Assembly: GCA_009783885.1 (NCBI GenBank)
Contig: WRCN01000003.1
Coordinates: 55,778 to 119,777, forward strand
DNA: 64,000 nucleotides
Source of the DNA: Bacteroidales bacterium
Lineage (GTDB): Bacteria; Bacteroidota; Bacteroidia; Bacteroidales; P3
Direction of reading: 5' to 3'
Shown here in pieces: positions 54,104 through 62,693 of the stretch. Position numbers and translations under genes: made by a program. Every line of letters begins with the position of its first letter. Position 1 is the first letter of the stretch. Below the pieces are notes generated by a model, which was not told the DNA's origin, did no database searches, and worked only from the letters and a program-made list of their open reading frames with translations.

Positions 54104-55263
54104 AACTGCTGCTCTTCCCCCGCAAAAAGGTCATCAATCTTGGCAAGCCCTACGTTTTGGTAATAAAATTTCAACACATCCTCAACGCTAAAACCTTCCC
54201 GTATCATACGAGCGGCGCCTTCTTGACTTAACCCTACACCGTGCCCATAACCTCTGCCATCTAAAATCACGCTATCACCTTCTTGTCGAACGCTGAAAAA
54301 TGTAGAACGCAACCCTAAATCTCCACGCATACTGCGTAGCGGGATAGTGCTATGAAAATGTGTTTTGCGTTCGTTTTGTTCGAAATTCAAAGCTTTTTCG
54401 AGTTCGGTTTCGTTGAGAATGTCATATTGGTAGTGTTTATCCAATAAATCCAACCATTCGCTTGTAGTGTAGGTTTTTTGCCATGTTGAGCCGCGCATTC
54501 CAAACGAGAATGTGTCAACAACTCCTTTTAAATAAGGCGTTGCAGTAACCCAAACATCTTCAGAATTAATCGTTTGTCCGCCCGAATTGGCGTGAAATGC
54601 AGCCGTAATCATTCGGCGGTTGTTATCCACCAAAACCGACCCTGCGGTTTCTGTTGCCGCCTGAAAAATTTTCTCTACATTGTTGCGTCCGTAATAAGCT
54701 TGACAATGCACACCATCACAAAGGTTGTAGCCATCTCTTCGGTGTTTTCGAAGATTGGCCATTGCATACGTTCGAGAAATAATGGCTTGGATTTTGAAAA
54801 AATCCAAATCATTGCTACTTCCAAACACTTCGGATTGAATAACGCCTGCAACATAGTTTTCAAGTTCGACAATGTTGATGATACGTAGAGCATTGTTTTC
54901 CACAGAAATATCCAGCTGATCATCGTACATCCGGCTTCTTATACCAGCTTGATCGGGTGAAAGTTTGAATATGTTTTTTGAGCCTTCACCAATAGCAAAC
55001 ACTGTTTTGAAAATGCCCAATTCTTCGTCGTGTTTCAACACTCTAACACCTCTGGCACCTTCTGCTTGAAGTGTTATGCTGTCGTTTTCGTTTAATTTGA
55101 GGATTTCTTTGCCGTTTTCATCCGTCAAGCGATATTGCCCAGAAACACAGGTCAATTGTGCTTTTTGAATAGTTTGATTAGCAAAAATTCGTACATTAAT
55201 ATCTGTAGCGTAAACGCAGTTGGCCACCACACAAAATAGAACTAAAAAGAGCAGTTTTTTCAT
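54100..55263 (-). CDS. SpoIID/LytB-domain protein
   Basis: 387 aa, signal peptide about 1-19. SpoIID-type lytic transglycosylase domain: ENYVAGVIQSEV, QAIISRTYAMAN, AFHANSGGQTINSEDVW and GYGHGVGLSQEGAARM are conserved blocks. Outside spore-formers such proteins are presumed to cut denuded glycan strands. First of three genes overlapped by 4 bases each (SpoIID, lpxB, surE order on the minus strand is surE-lpxB-SpoIID). Confidence 0.9.
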   Translation of the reverse strand: MKKLLFLVLFCVVANCVYATDINVRIFANQTIQKAQLTCVSGQYRLTDENGKEILKLNENDSITLQAEGARGVRVLKHDEELGIFKTVFAIGEGSKNIFKLSPDQAGIRSRMYDDQLDISVENNALRIINIVELENYVAGVIQSEVFGSSNDLDFFKIQAIISRTYAMANLRKHRRDGYNLCDGVHCQAYYGRNNVEKIFQAATETAGSVLVDNNRRMITAAFHANSGGQTINSEDVWVTATPYLKGVVDTFSFGMRGSTWQKTYTTSEWLDLLDKHYQYDILNETELEKALNFEQNERKTHFHSTIPLRSMRGDLGLRSTFFSVRQEGDSVILDGRGYGHGVGLSQEGAARMIREGFSVEDVLKFYYQNVGLAKIDDLFAGEEQQF

Positions 55264-56351
55264 GTTTGTTTCAAATAGTCAAGGATTGTTTCTGCGGTAC
55301 GTAGGCTGGCATTGGATTCCCCGAGTTTTTGTTTGAGAAGTTTATAATCGGAAATTTGTGTTTCACGATACAAAGATAAGCATTTTTTTAATTCTGACAC
55401 TAAATTTTCCGTATTTAATTTGTTTTGAATAAGTTCTGAAACAACAGGTTTGTCCATAATTAAATTCACCAACGAAATATACTTAATATCTACTACGTTT
55501 TTGGCGATAAGGTACGATAGCGGATTTCCTTTGTAGCAGACTACTTCAGGAACTTCAAACAAAGCGGTTTCCAAGGTCGAAGTCCCCGATTTCACCAATG
55601 CCGCTTTTGCGGAGCGAAGCAGGGGATAGGTTTGATTGAAAACTAACCTTACATCTTGCTTTCCGATGATTTTTTGGTACAAATTACGGTGTTGTTCTGT
55701 TCCTGCAATCACAAATTCATATTCAGGGAAATGTGGAATTACAGATAGTTGTAAAGGAAGAATAGTTTGAATTTCCTGTTTTCGACTTCCCGGAAGTATG
55801 GCAATAATCGGCTTTTCGCTTTTTGAAACGTAGGCAGGTTCTGTGTTTCGTGCGATTGCATCCAACAGTGGATGCCCCACAAATTCAGCATCTATGTCGT
55901 GTTTGGTGAAAAAATCTTTCTCAAAAGGCAAAATTACCAAGAGTTTGTCAATATATTTTCGCATTAATTTCACACGAGATTTGTGCCAAGCCCAAACTTG
56001 CGGCGCAATATAATAAATGACTTTAATTCCTCGTTTTTTAGCCCATTCTGCAATTCTCAAATTGATACCGGGGTAGTCAATCAGTACAATCGCATCGGGC
56101 TTAAATTCTAAAATATCTTTTTTACAGAAATCAAGATTTCGCAGAACAGTTCTAAGATTTCTGACCACTTCCACAAAGCCCATAAACGCCAAATCTCGAT
56201 AGTGTTTTCGCAGTTCAACACCTTCTTTTTCCATTAAATCACCACCCCAACCGCGAATTTCAATATTGGGTTTCAATTGCTTAAGTTCACGAACTAAATT
56301 TGAGCCGTGCAAATCACCTGAGGCTTCCCCTGCGATGATATACAGCTTCAT
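55260..56351 (-). CDS. lpxB: Lipid-A-disaccharide synthase
   Basis: GT19 glycosyltransferase joining UDP-2,3-diacylglucosamine to lipid X, 363 aa. IIAGEASGDLHGSNLV, DYPGINLRIAEWAK, APQVWAWHKSRV, LPGSRKQEI and KSGTSTLETAL are the family blocks. Coupled by 4-base overlaps to surE upstream and SpoIID downstream. Confidence 0.96.
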   Translation of the reverse strand: MKLYIIAGEASGDLHGSNLVRELKQLKPNIEIRGWGGDLMEKEGVELRKHYRDLAFMGFVEVVRNLRTVLRNLDFCKKDILEFKPDAIVLIDYPGINLRIAEWAKKRGIKVIYYIAPQVWAWHKSRVKLMRKYIDKLLVILPFEKDFFTKHDIDAEFVGHPLLDAIARNTEPAYVSKSEKPIIAILPGSRKQEIQTILPLQLSVIPHFPEYEFVIAGTEQHRNLYQKIIGKQDVRLVFNQTYPLLRSAKAALVKSGTSTLETALFEVPEVVCYKGNPLSYLIAKNVVDIKYISLVNLIMDKPVVSELIQNKLNTENLVSELKKCLSLYRETQISDYKLLKQKLGESNASLRTAETILDYLKQT

Positions 56352-57109
56352 AAATTGAGATGATTTAATTTTTCAATTACACTAAGCGCTGTAAGATCGT
56401 ACTGAATAGGAACGATCGAGATATAATTCTCTTCCAAAGCATGAATATCCGAATTGTGAGCAACATCTTTAGCAATAAATTCGCCTGTGAGCCAGTAATA
56501 ATCGCCATTCCAAGGATCTTTTCGAGCAATATAGTCTTCTTCCCAATATGCATTGGCTTGTGTACAAACTTTGATACCCTTAATATCCTCTTTCTTGGCT
56601 TTTGGAATATTCACGTTTAACGAAATTCCTTTTGGAATTGGCGTTTCGATAATATCAGCAATAATTTTTCGAATAAAATCAGCACTTTGCAAAAAATCGG
56701 CGTCGTGATGATAGTCCAATAAAGAAAAACCAACGGATTTGACACCTTCCATAGAACCTTCGATGGCTGCACCCATTGTCCCACTGTAAATCACATTTGA
56801 TGAGGCATTTGAGCCATGATTAATTCCTGAAATCAGCAAATCTATCTTTTGGTTTTCCAAAGCGATTTTTAGTCCCATTTTCACACAGTCAACGGGTGTT
56901 CCCGAGCAAACATATTCTCGATAACTCACTTCTTCTTTCAGTAAAGTCAAGCGTAATGGACGATTAACAGTTATAGCATGCCCCATTCCCGACATAGGGT
57001 CATTAGGCGCTACAACAGTTATATTTCCAAATGGGCGTGCAATTTCGATGAGCGTTCGAAGGCCTTTGGCGTGGATGCCGTCGTCGTTAGTGATTAAAAT
57101 ATTCAACAT
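56348..57109 (-). CDS. surE: 5'/3'-nucleotidase SurE
   Basis: Metal-dependent nucleoside monophosphatase, 253 aa. LITNDDGIHAKGL holds the metal Asp pair; GTPVDCVKMGL, SGINHGSNASSNVIYSGTMGAAIEG are diagnostic. surE followed by lpxB is common in Bacteroidetes. Confidence 0.95.
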   Translation of the reverse strand: MLNILITNDDGIHAKGLRTLIEIARPFGNITVVAPNDPMSGMGHAITVNRPLRLTLLKEEVSYREYVCSGTPVDCVKMGLKIALENQKIDLLISGINHGSNASSNVIYSGTMGAAIEGSMEGVKSVGFSLLDYHHDADFLQSADFIRKIIADIIETPIPKGISLNVNIPKAKKEDIKGIKVCTQANAYWEEDYIARKDPWNGDYYWLTGEFIAKDVAHNSDIHALEENYISIVPIQYDLTALSVIEKLNHLNL

Positions 57110-57117
57110 GGAAAATG

Positions 57118-57143
57118 TAGGGGCGGGGTTTGCCCACCCCTTA
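57118..57143. repeat. GTAGGGGCGGGG hairpin
   Basis: AGGGGCGGGG-TTT-GCCCACCCCT between surE and the aminotransferase; one arm is the same word as in the comEC insertion. Confidence 0.75.
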
Positions 57144-57147
57144 CCAA

Positions 57148-58344
57148 TTATCGGTTATTATATTGTTTTAGAGCCAATTCCAGACATTCCATCGCGTTAC
57201 GCAGATCGTTTTCATTCAAAACATAACTGATACGAACTTCGTCTTTTCCGCCACCACTCCCCGGAGAGTAAAAACCGGTTGCAGGCGCAAACATAACGGT
57301 TTGTTTGTTGTGTTCGAATTTTTCCAAAAGCCATTGGCAGAATTTATCCGAATCATCGATAGGCAAGCGAGCCATAACATAAAACGCACCATTTGGTTTC
57401 GGGCAAAAACAACCTTCCATTTTATTGATGGCATCTACCACGATATTTCGGCGTTTGGTGTATTCTGCAACCACTCCATCGAAGTAAGATTGTGGTGTAT
57501 CACATGCGGCTTCGGCAAAAATCTGTCCGTAACTTGGTGGACTCAATCTCGCTTGAGCGAATTTCATGGCTACATTGTAAATGTCTTTGTTTTTGGATAC
57601 AAGTGCTCCAATACGCACGCCACAAGCGGAATAGCGTTTAGAAACAGAGTCTATCAAAATAACATTTTCTTCAATACCTTTGAGTTGAAGAGCCGATATC
57701 GTTTCTGCGCCATCATAGCAAAATTCGCGATAAACCTCGTCAGAAAGCAAAAACAAATCGTGTTGTTTAACTACCTCTGCTAATTCCTCCATTTCTTTTC
57801 GAGAATAAACATGTCCCGTAGGATTCCCCGGATTGCTAATCAAAATCGCTTTTGTTTTAGGCGTAATAACTTTCTCAAATTCCTTTATGGATGGAAGTGC
57901 AAAACCATTCTCAATCGTGCAAGCAATCGGAACAAGTTTAGCTCCTGCATAAACCGCCATTGCAGTGTAATTAGCATAAAACGGCTCCGGAACTATGATT
58001 TCATCACCCGGATTTGCGCAAGCAAAAACAGCAAACAAAACAGATTCCGAGCCGGAACCGGTGGTGATAATTTCAGTATCTTCAATATTAATACCACAAT
58101 CTTGGTAGTATTTTGCTAATTTTTTGCGGTACGATATATTTCCGGCAGAGTGGCTATAATCAACATGTTTGAGTGTATTGTTGCGAACTGCTGCAAGTGC
58201 ACCTTCCGGAGCATCAATATCGGGTTGACCGATGTTTAAGTGATAAATGTGAACACCGCGCTTTTTGGCATCTTCGGCATAAGGAACGAGTTTCCGAATT
58301 GGGGAAACCGGCATTTGGATTGCTTTCTGTGAAATTGTTGGCAT
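57148..58344 (-). CDS. PLP-dependent aminotransferase, class I/II (AspC-like)
   Basis: 398 aa, fold-type I. NIGQPDIDAPEGAL, NPGNPTGHVYS, LSDEVYREFCYD and the Schiff-base Lys in DSVSKRYSACGVRIG, plus VRISYVLNENDLRNA at the end, identify an aspartate-type aminotransferase. It is often annotated as a general PLP aminotransferase; the amino donor cannot be fixed. 17 bases after the DUF1573 gene. Confidence 0.93.
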   Translation of the reverse strand: MPTISQKAIQMPVSPIRKLVPYAEDAKKRGVHIYHLNIGQPDIDAPEGALAAVRNNTLKHVDYSHSAGNISYRKKLAKYYQDCGINIEDTEIITTGSGSESVLFAVFACANPGDEIIVPEPFYANYTAMAVYAGAKLVPIACTIENGFALPSIKEFEKVITPKTKAILISNPGNPTGHVYSRKEMEELAEVVKQHDLFLLSDEVYREFCYDGAETISALQLKGIEENVILIDSVSKRYSACGVRIGALVSKNKDIYNVAMKFAQARLSPPSYGQIFAEAACDTPQSYFDGVVAEYTKRRNIVVDAINKMEGCFCPKPNGAFYVMARLPIDDSDKFCQWLLEKFEHNKQTVMFAPATGFYSPGSGGGKDEVRISYVLNENDLRNAMECLELALKQYNNR

Positions 58345-58361
58345 AATTTATGGTTTGTTTT

Positions 58362-58769
58362 TTAGTTTTGTACGGGATTTACATTGCCGGTAATGCGAAG
58401 CGTGATACGATCGCTATTATCGCCAACGGAATTTGAAATAATCGTAATGGCTTTACCGATATTGCCTAAACGGTGGGTGTCATAACGAACTTTGATCGTA
58501 CCTTTTTCACCGGGCATAATCGGCTCGCGTGGCCAGCTGGGTACGGTGCAACCGCAAGTTGCGTTAACATTTCGCAAAATCAAAGGCTCGGTGCCAACGT
58601 TTTCGAATACAAATTCGCAGTAAGGATCGGCACCTTGTATAATTTGACCATAGTCGTGAACTTGTTTTTCAAACACAATGCGAGGTCCTTCAATGCTTGA
58701 AGTTTCATCCTGAGCATTTACGGAAAACGCCGCAAATGCAATCAATACGAGAGTATAAATTTTTTTCAT
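58362..58769 (-). CDS. DUF1573 exported protein, copy 1
   Basis: 135 aa, signal peptide about 1-19. DYGQIIQGADPYCEFVFENVGTEPLILRNVNATCGCTVPSWPREPIMPGEKG is the DUF1573 (HYDIN/Ash-like Ig) domain with the conserved CGC. Function unknown. Paralogue of the gene 30 bases upstream. Confidence 0.9.
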   Translation of the reverse strand: MKKIYTLVLIAFAAFSVNAQDETSSIEGPRIVFEKQVHDYGQIIQGADPYCEFVFENVGTEPLILRNVNATCGCTVPSWPREPIMPGEKGTIKVRYDTHRLGNIGKAITIISNSVGDNSDRITLRITGNVNPVQN

Positions 58770-58798
58770 GTTATTTTTTTTAAAGAATTTTTTAATTT

Positions 58799-59242
58799 TT
58801 ATTTGGCCATTACAGTCCCATTAATTCGAAGAACAATACGCTCGGTTTTGCCGTTTGAAAAAACGGTAACGGTTTTACCCATCGGACCCAAAATATGCGT
58901 ATTGTAGCGAACCGCTACCACACCTTCTTGACCAGGCATAATTGGTTCTCGTGGCCAACTTCGTATGCTCACACATGTACCACAAGAAGGATTTACCTGC
59001 ATCAAAACCAAAGGTTCGGAGCCAATGTTTCTAAACTTAAAATCTATATCGCCGTTACTGTTTTCAACGATTTCGCCAAAGTCATGAACCAATCGTTCGA
59101 ATTGAATCTCAGGACCTTCCACATTTGGAGTAAACGAAGTTGAGGATTCCGGAGTACCGGTCAAGTTAACTCTTTGTTGAGCATTCATAGAAAGTGTTGC
59201 GACGATAAATGCAAATACAAGAAAGCAAATTTTTTTTTTCAT
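58799..59242 (-). CDS. DUF1573 exported protein, copy 2
   Basis: 147 aa, signal peptide about 1-21. Same fold as copy 1: DFGEIVENSNGDIDFKFRNIGSEPLVLMQVNPSCGTCVSIRSWPREPIMPGQEG. The cysteine motif is C-G-T-C rather than C-G-C. The SWPREPIMPG block is identical in both, implying tandem duplication. Confidence 0.9.
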   Translation of the reverse strand: MKKKICFLVFAFIVATLSMNAQQRVNLTGTPESSTSFTPNVEGPEIQFERLVHDFGEIVENSNGDIDFKFRNIGSEPLVLMQVNPSCGTCVSIRSWPREPIMPGQEGVVAVRYNTHILGPMGKTVTVFSNGKTERIVLRINGTVMAK

Positions 59243-59331
59243 AATGTTATAAGTTTAAAATTTCTATTTTGACGTTTGGAGCCGTAAAAGGTTTAATTTT
59301 TCATTATTTTTTTTGATCAAATTTTTAGGGC

Positions 59332-59419
59332 ACAAAGATACGCATTTTTTTTGATAATGCAAAGAAAAAACATATCTTTTTATTAACTTGCTAATGTCGA
59401 AAAAAAACCTTATCTTTGT
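59332..59419. promoter_or_regulatory. Divergent promoter pair, DUF1573 / ccsA
   Basis: Minus-strand TATCTTTGT (59332-59340), about 90 bases from the DUF1573 copy 2 ATG. Plus-strand TATCTTTGT (59411-59419), 23 bases before the ccsA ATG at 59442. Confidence 0.6.
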
Positions 59420-59441
59420 GGAAAAATCAACAAAACAGAAA

Positions 59442-60641
59442 ATGAATAAAAAACCGATCACTACAGTTGCTAATTTAATTTTACATAAAAACACAACCTT
59501 GATTGCGATTGTTGTTCTTTTGATTTTGCTAATTATTGAAGGCTTTACAGGAATTCCTGTGCATAAATCAATCGTATTTTTTCTGTCTATTTCAGTATTG
59601 ATGCTTATCTTGGCGTTTGCTGTTTTGAAGCGAATGTCCGGTTTTTCATTGAAAAATACGGCATTTTTGCTCACTCATGCAGGGCTGTTCATGGTGTTGC
59701 TTTTCGGCTGCTTGGGGAGTTTACAATTTCAAAAACTTTATGTTCGCACGTTTCACGGAGTTACTGAAAATATTGCCTTTGATGATGATTCATCGGTATA
59801 CCAACTTCCGTTTCAAATCACGTTGAAAAACTTTGAAGCGGAGTTTTACGACAATCATCAACCGAAATCTTACAAGGCAGAAATTATGCTGAAAGACGGC
59901 GATACGGAAAAACAGGTTGTGCTCGCAGTGAACCATCCTGTGCGGTTTATGGGTTATGATGTGTATTTGTCAAGCTATGATAGACGAAATCCGAATAACC
60001 CTGATTTCGTGTTGTTTATAACGGTTTACGATCCTTATGTTTATGCTAAATATTTTGGAATTATCGTACTTTTGATGGGACTATTTTTGTATATTTGCAC
60101 GTTATCATTTTCTAAAAACCGTCTTGTATCCCTGTTCATAGCATTGTTTGGATTAGGATTTTCGTACATGGTTTTTTCTCCGTATTTGTTCAAAGTAAAA
60201 AATTTAGTACCGGCATTGCAAAGTTTATGGTTTGTTCCGCATATTGCCGTGTATATGTTTGCTTACGGGGCATTGGCAGTAGCGTGTTTGCTGAGTATCT
60301 ACACCATTTGTACCCGTAGGGGCGAAAAATTTTTCGTCCCTACGGAATTGGCAACCTACTTTTCCTTAAAACTCGGCACTTGTCTCATGGGCATCGGCTT
60401 GCTTTTCGGTGCGCTGTGGGCAAAAATAGCGTGGGGAAATTTTTGGAGTTTTGACCTCAAAGAAACTTGGGCAGCAATTGCATGGTTTGCTTTTTTAGGC
60501 GTTTTGCATTTTAAATATGCTTACAAAAATCGCCCCAAAACCCTTGCCATACTTGTTATTATTGCTTTTTTACTTTTACAAATGTGTTGGTTTGGTGTCA
60601 ATTATTTGCCAGAAGTTTTGAAAAGTTTACACAGATATTAG
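59442..60641 (+). CDS. ccsA: Cytochrome c biogenesis protein, ResB-like/CcsA fusion
   Basis: 399 aa from ATG 59442. The N-terminal half (about 1-200) is ResB-like: LLFGCLGSLQFQKLYVRTF and VNHPVRFMGYDVYLSSYD. The C-terminal half is CcsA with the tryptophan-rich heme motif WGNFWSFDLKETWAAIAWF and likely heme His in VPHIAVYMFAYG. System II (Ccs) machinery for attaching heme to cytochrome c. It contains an in-frame palindrome (60314-60345). Bacteroidales often use such fusions for NrfH/NrfA-type cytochromes; none is in the window. Confidence 0.85.
   Translation: MNKKPITTVANLILHKNTTLIAIVVLLILLIIEGFTGIPVHKSIVFFLSISVLMLILAFAVLKRMSGFSLKNTAFLLTHAGLFMVLLFGCLGSLQFQKLYVRTFHGVTENIAFDDDSSVYQLPFQITLKNFEAEFYDNHQPKSYKAEIMLKDGDTEKQVVLAVNHPVRFMGYDVYLSSYDRRNPNNPDFVLFITVYDPYVYAKYFGIIVLLMGLFLYICTLSFSKNRLVSLFIALFGLGFSYMVFSPYLFKVKNLVPALQSLWFVPHIAVYMFAYGALAVACLLSIYTICTRRGEKFFVPTELATYFSLKLGTCLMGIGLLFGALWAKIAWGNFWSFDLKETWAAIAWFAFLGVLHFKYAYKNRPKTLAILVIIAFLLLQMCWFGVNYLPEVLKSLHRY
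60314..60345. repeat. GTAGGGGCGAAAAA palindrome inserted in frame in ccsA
   Basis: 32 bases, arms CCGTAGGGGCGAAAAA and TTTTTCGTCCCTACGG with one mismatched pair, coding TRRGEKFFVPT between two membrane helices of CcsA. Same GTAGGGGC core as the palindromes at 2643, 50752 and 57118. Confidence 0.88.
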
Positions 60642-61603
60642 GCACAAATAATTTGCACTTTGTCGCCTTCAATTTCAGAAGAAAGAATCTCTTTACCTTG
60701 AATTTTCGGGGCTTTCAAACCATGGTGCAGGTATTTATTACCGGTAAGGATACGTGCTTCGTCCCACAGATTTTGTTGGATAAAATTTAGCAATAATTTT
60801 GCTCCGCCTTCGATAATCATAGATTGTATGTTTTGCGCGTGTAAATCGATTAAAATTTCTGGAATATCGCTTATTTCGTAGATTTTTGTTGGCTGAGAGT
60901 TATCAAAAAAAAGTAAATCTTTTGCTAATTTATGATTTTTATCGATCGTTATCCGCAATGGATTTTTTCCGAAATAGGCTCTAACATTGAGGTGTGGGTT
61001 ATCAATTAAAACTGTATTTGTTCCAACCATAATCGCAGATTCTTCGCTACGCCACTTGTGAACAAGGTTTCGCATGGCTTCATTGGTAATCCAACGTTTA
61101 GTTTCACTGTACATAAATCCATCCAAACTCTCTGCCCACTTCAAAATAATATAAGGTCGCTTTTTTTCGATATACGTAAAAAAACGACGATTCAAAAAAC
61201 GTCCGTCATCTTCCAGAACGCCTGTAATAACTTCTACACCTGCATTTCTCAAACGTTCAACACCTTTTCCGCCAACTTCAGGGTTGGAATCTAAATTTGA
61301 AACAACAACTTTCGGAATTTGTTTTTCAATAATGAAATCCGCACAGGGTGGGGTTTTCCCGAAATGTGAACACGGTTCTAAATTTACATACAACGTTGAA
61401 TTTTTTAACAAATTTTCATCTTTTACATGCAAAATTGCATTACGTTCCGCGTGGTTTTTTCCGTATTGTTGATGAAATCCTTCCGAAATAATTTTCCCTT
61501 CGTGCACAATTATGCAACCTACCAGCGGATTTGGCGCTACATACCCCAAGCCGTTTTGTGCGACTTGAAAACAGCGTTGCATATAGATTTCATGAATATT
61601 CAT
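60638..61603 (-). CDS. ribD: Bifunctional riboflavin deaminase/reductase RibD
   Basis: Two consecutive riboflavin-pathway steps, 321 aa. Deaminase: HAERNAILH with catalytic Glu and the zinc Cys pair in EPCSHFGKTPPC. Reductase: RPYIILKWAESLDG and IEGGAKLLLNF. Convergent 4-base overlap with ccsA; ddh lies upstream on the same strand, 16 bases away. Confidence 0.95.
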   Translation of the reverse strand: MNIHEIYMQRCFQVAQNGLGYVAPNPLVGCIIVHEGKIISEGFHQQYGKNHAERNAILHVKDENLLKNSTLYVNLEPCSHFGKTPPCADFIIEKQIPKVVVSNLDSNPEVGGKGVERLRNAGVEVITGVLEDDGRFLNRRFFTYIEKKRPYIILKWAESLDGFMYSETKRWITNEAMRNLVHKWRSEESAIMVGTNTVLIDNPHLNVRAYFGKNPLRITIDKNHKLAKDLLFFDNSQPTKIYEISDIPEILIDLHAQNIQSMIIEGGAKLLLNFIQQNLWDEARILTGNKYLHHGLKAPKIQGKEILSSEIEGDKVQIICA

Positions 61604-61619
61604 CCGAATGAAAAAGGTG

Positions 61620-62513
61620 TTAAACTAATTTTTTTATCCAATAGTCTTTTTCGCCTTCGAGAAGGTCAACCGGTGGAATTTCAATCATCGTGTAGCATCC
61701 GGGTGATTGTCGGAAACTGGCACGTGCCGCGCAAACCAAGATTTGCGCAGTGAGCGCAGGATTATTAATTCGCATGCTGAATTCTAAAATTTGATTTTGT
61801 GTTTGTCCTGAAACTCCCGTGCGAACCATATTTACACCGTGTTCAAGGTTGTGATATTTTGAAATATCATCTACAAAAACAACATGTGTATCATCTGTTA
61901 CAAAATAATCGTCGGTTTTTAGTAAATGTTTGACAGTTTCAGAGTTTGCGCCATCTTCCAATTCGATATAAACCATTCTGCGATGAATTCCTTCGCCAAG
62001 TGGAATGGTTATTGAAAGTGCGTCTTTCACACCTTTCACAGCTTTTGCCGCAACACTGTGCCCCATGCTCATGCCCGGTCCGAAATTGGTATACGTCAAG
62101 CCTTTTTGAGCCATGGCTTCCATCAACGTACGAATCACAGAATCTGTTCCCGGATCCCAACCTGCGGCGATAATAGAAACGGCTTTGTTTGCTGTAGCAA
62201 TAGGGGAGAGCTGCTGTTTCAGATTCCAAATATTGCTATGAATATCATAACTGTCTACGGTATTGATGCTCATTTTTAAAATTTCACTGGCATGCGGTTC
62301 TACGTTACGTGTAGGCGTACAAAGAATGGCGACATCTACATTTTCAAGTTTGAAAATATGATCAACAACCTTATAATTTTTCAACTCCTCAGGAACATCC
62401 GATGCATTGCGTCGAACAATTCCTGAAATTTCAAAATCCGACGACGCTAAAAGCGCTTCTAACACGTACTTCCCGATATTTCCATAGCCGATAATTGCTG
62501 CGTTTTTCTTCAT
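61620..62513 (-). CDS. ddh: meso-diaminopimelate dehydrogenase
   Basis: NADPH-dependent one-step synthesis of meso-DAP from tetrahydrodipicolinate, 297 aa from ATG 62513 (MKKNAAIIGYGNIGKYV). VAILCTPTRN, GWDPGTDSVIRTLMEA, GPGMSMGHSVAAKAVKGVKDALS and RASFRQSPGCYTMIEIPPVDLL are the Ddh landmarks. Earlier in-frame Met at 62576 lies at or before the expected transcription start and is rejected. With dapA it makes a complete pair of the dehydrogenase route ends. Confidence 0.95.
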   Translation of the reverse strand: MKKNAAIIGYGNIGKYVLEALLASSDFEISGIVRRNASDVPEELKNYKVVDHIFKLENVDVAILCTPTRNVEPHASEILKMSINTVDSYDIHSNIWNLKQQLSPIATANKAVSIIAAGWDPGTDSVIRTLMEAMAQKGLTYTNFGPGMSMGHSVAAKAVKGVKDALSITIPLGEGIHRRMVYIELEDGANSETVKHLLKTDDYFVTDDTHVVFVDDISKYHNLEHGVNMVRTGVSGQTQNQILEFSMRINNPALTAQILVCAARASFRQSPGCYTMIEIPPVDLLEGEKDYWIKKLV

Positions 62514-62577
62514 AAAAAATTGATTTGTTATTTTTTCTTCAAAGTCTATAATGCTTTCTAACTGCAAATTTCCCATT

Positions 62578-62586
62578 GCAAAGATA
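62578..62586 (-). promoter_or_regulatory. Promoter box for ddh
   Basis: TATCTTTGC on the minus strand, 65 bases from the ddh ATG, likely serving ddh and ribD. Confidence 0.6.
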
Positions 62587-62629
62587 CAAAAAAAACCGAA
62601 ACTCGCAAATCGGCATTTGAGTTAAGAAT

Positions 62630-62670
62630 AAAAAAAGTGAAGGGGGCAGGATAAAACCCACCCCCTTCAC
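62630..62670 (-). terminator. Intrinsic terminator of the repeat-protein gene
   Basis: GTGAAGGGGG / CCCCCTTCAC stem with a 14-base loop, followed on the minus strand by a T-rich tract (TTTTTTTATTC), 24 bases after the stop at 62694. Confidence 0.85.
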
Positions 62671-62693
62671 GTGAACCAAAACCAAAATAATAT

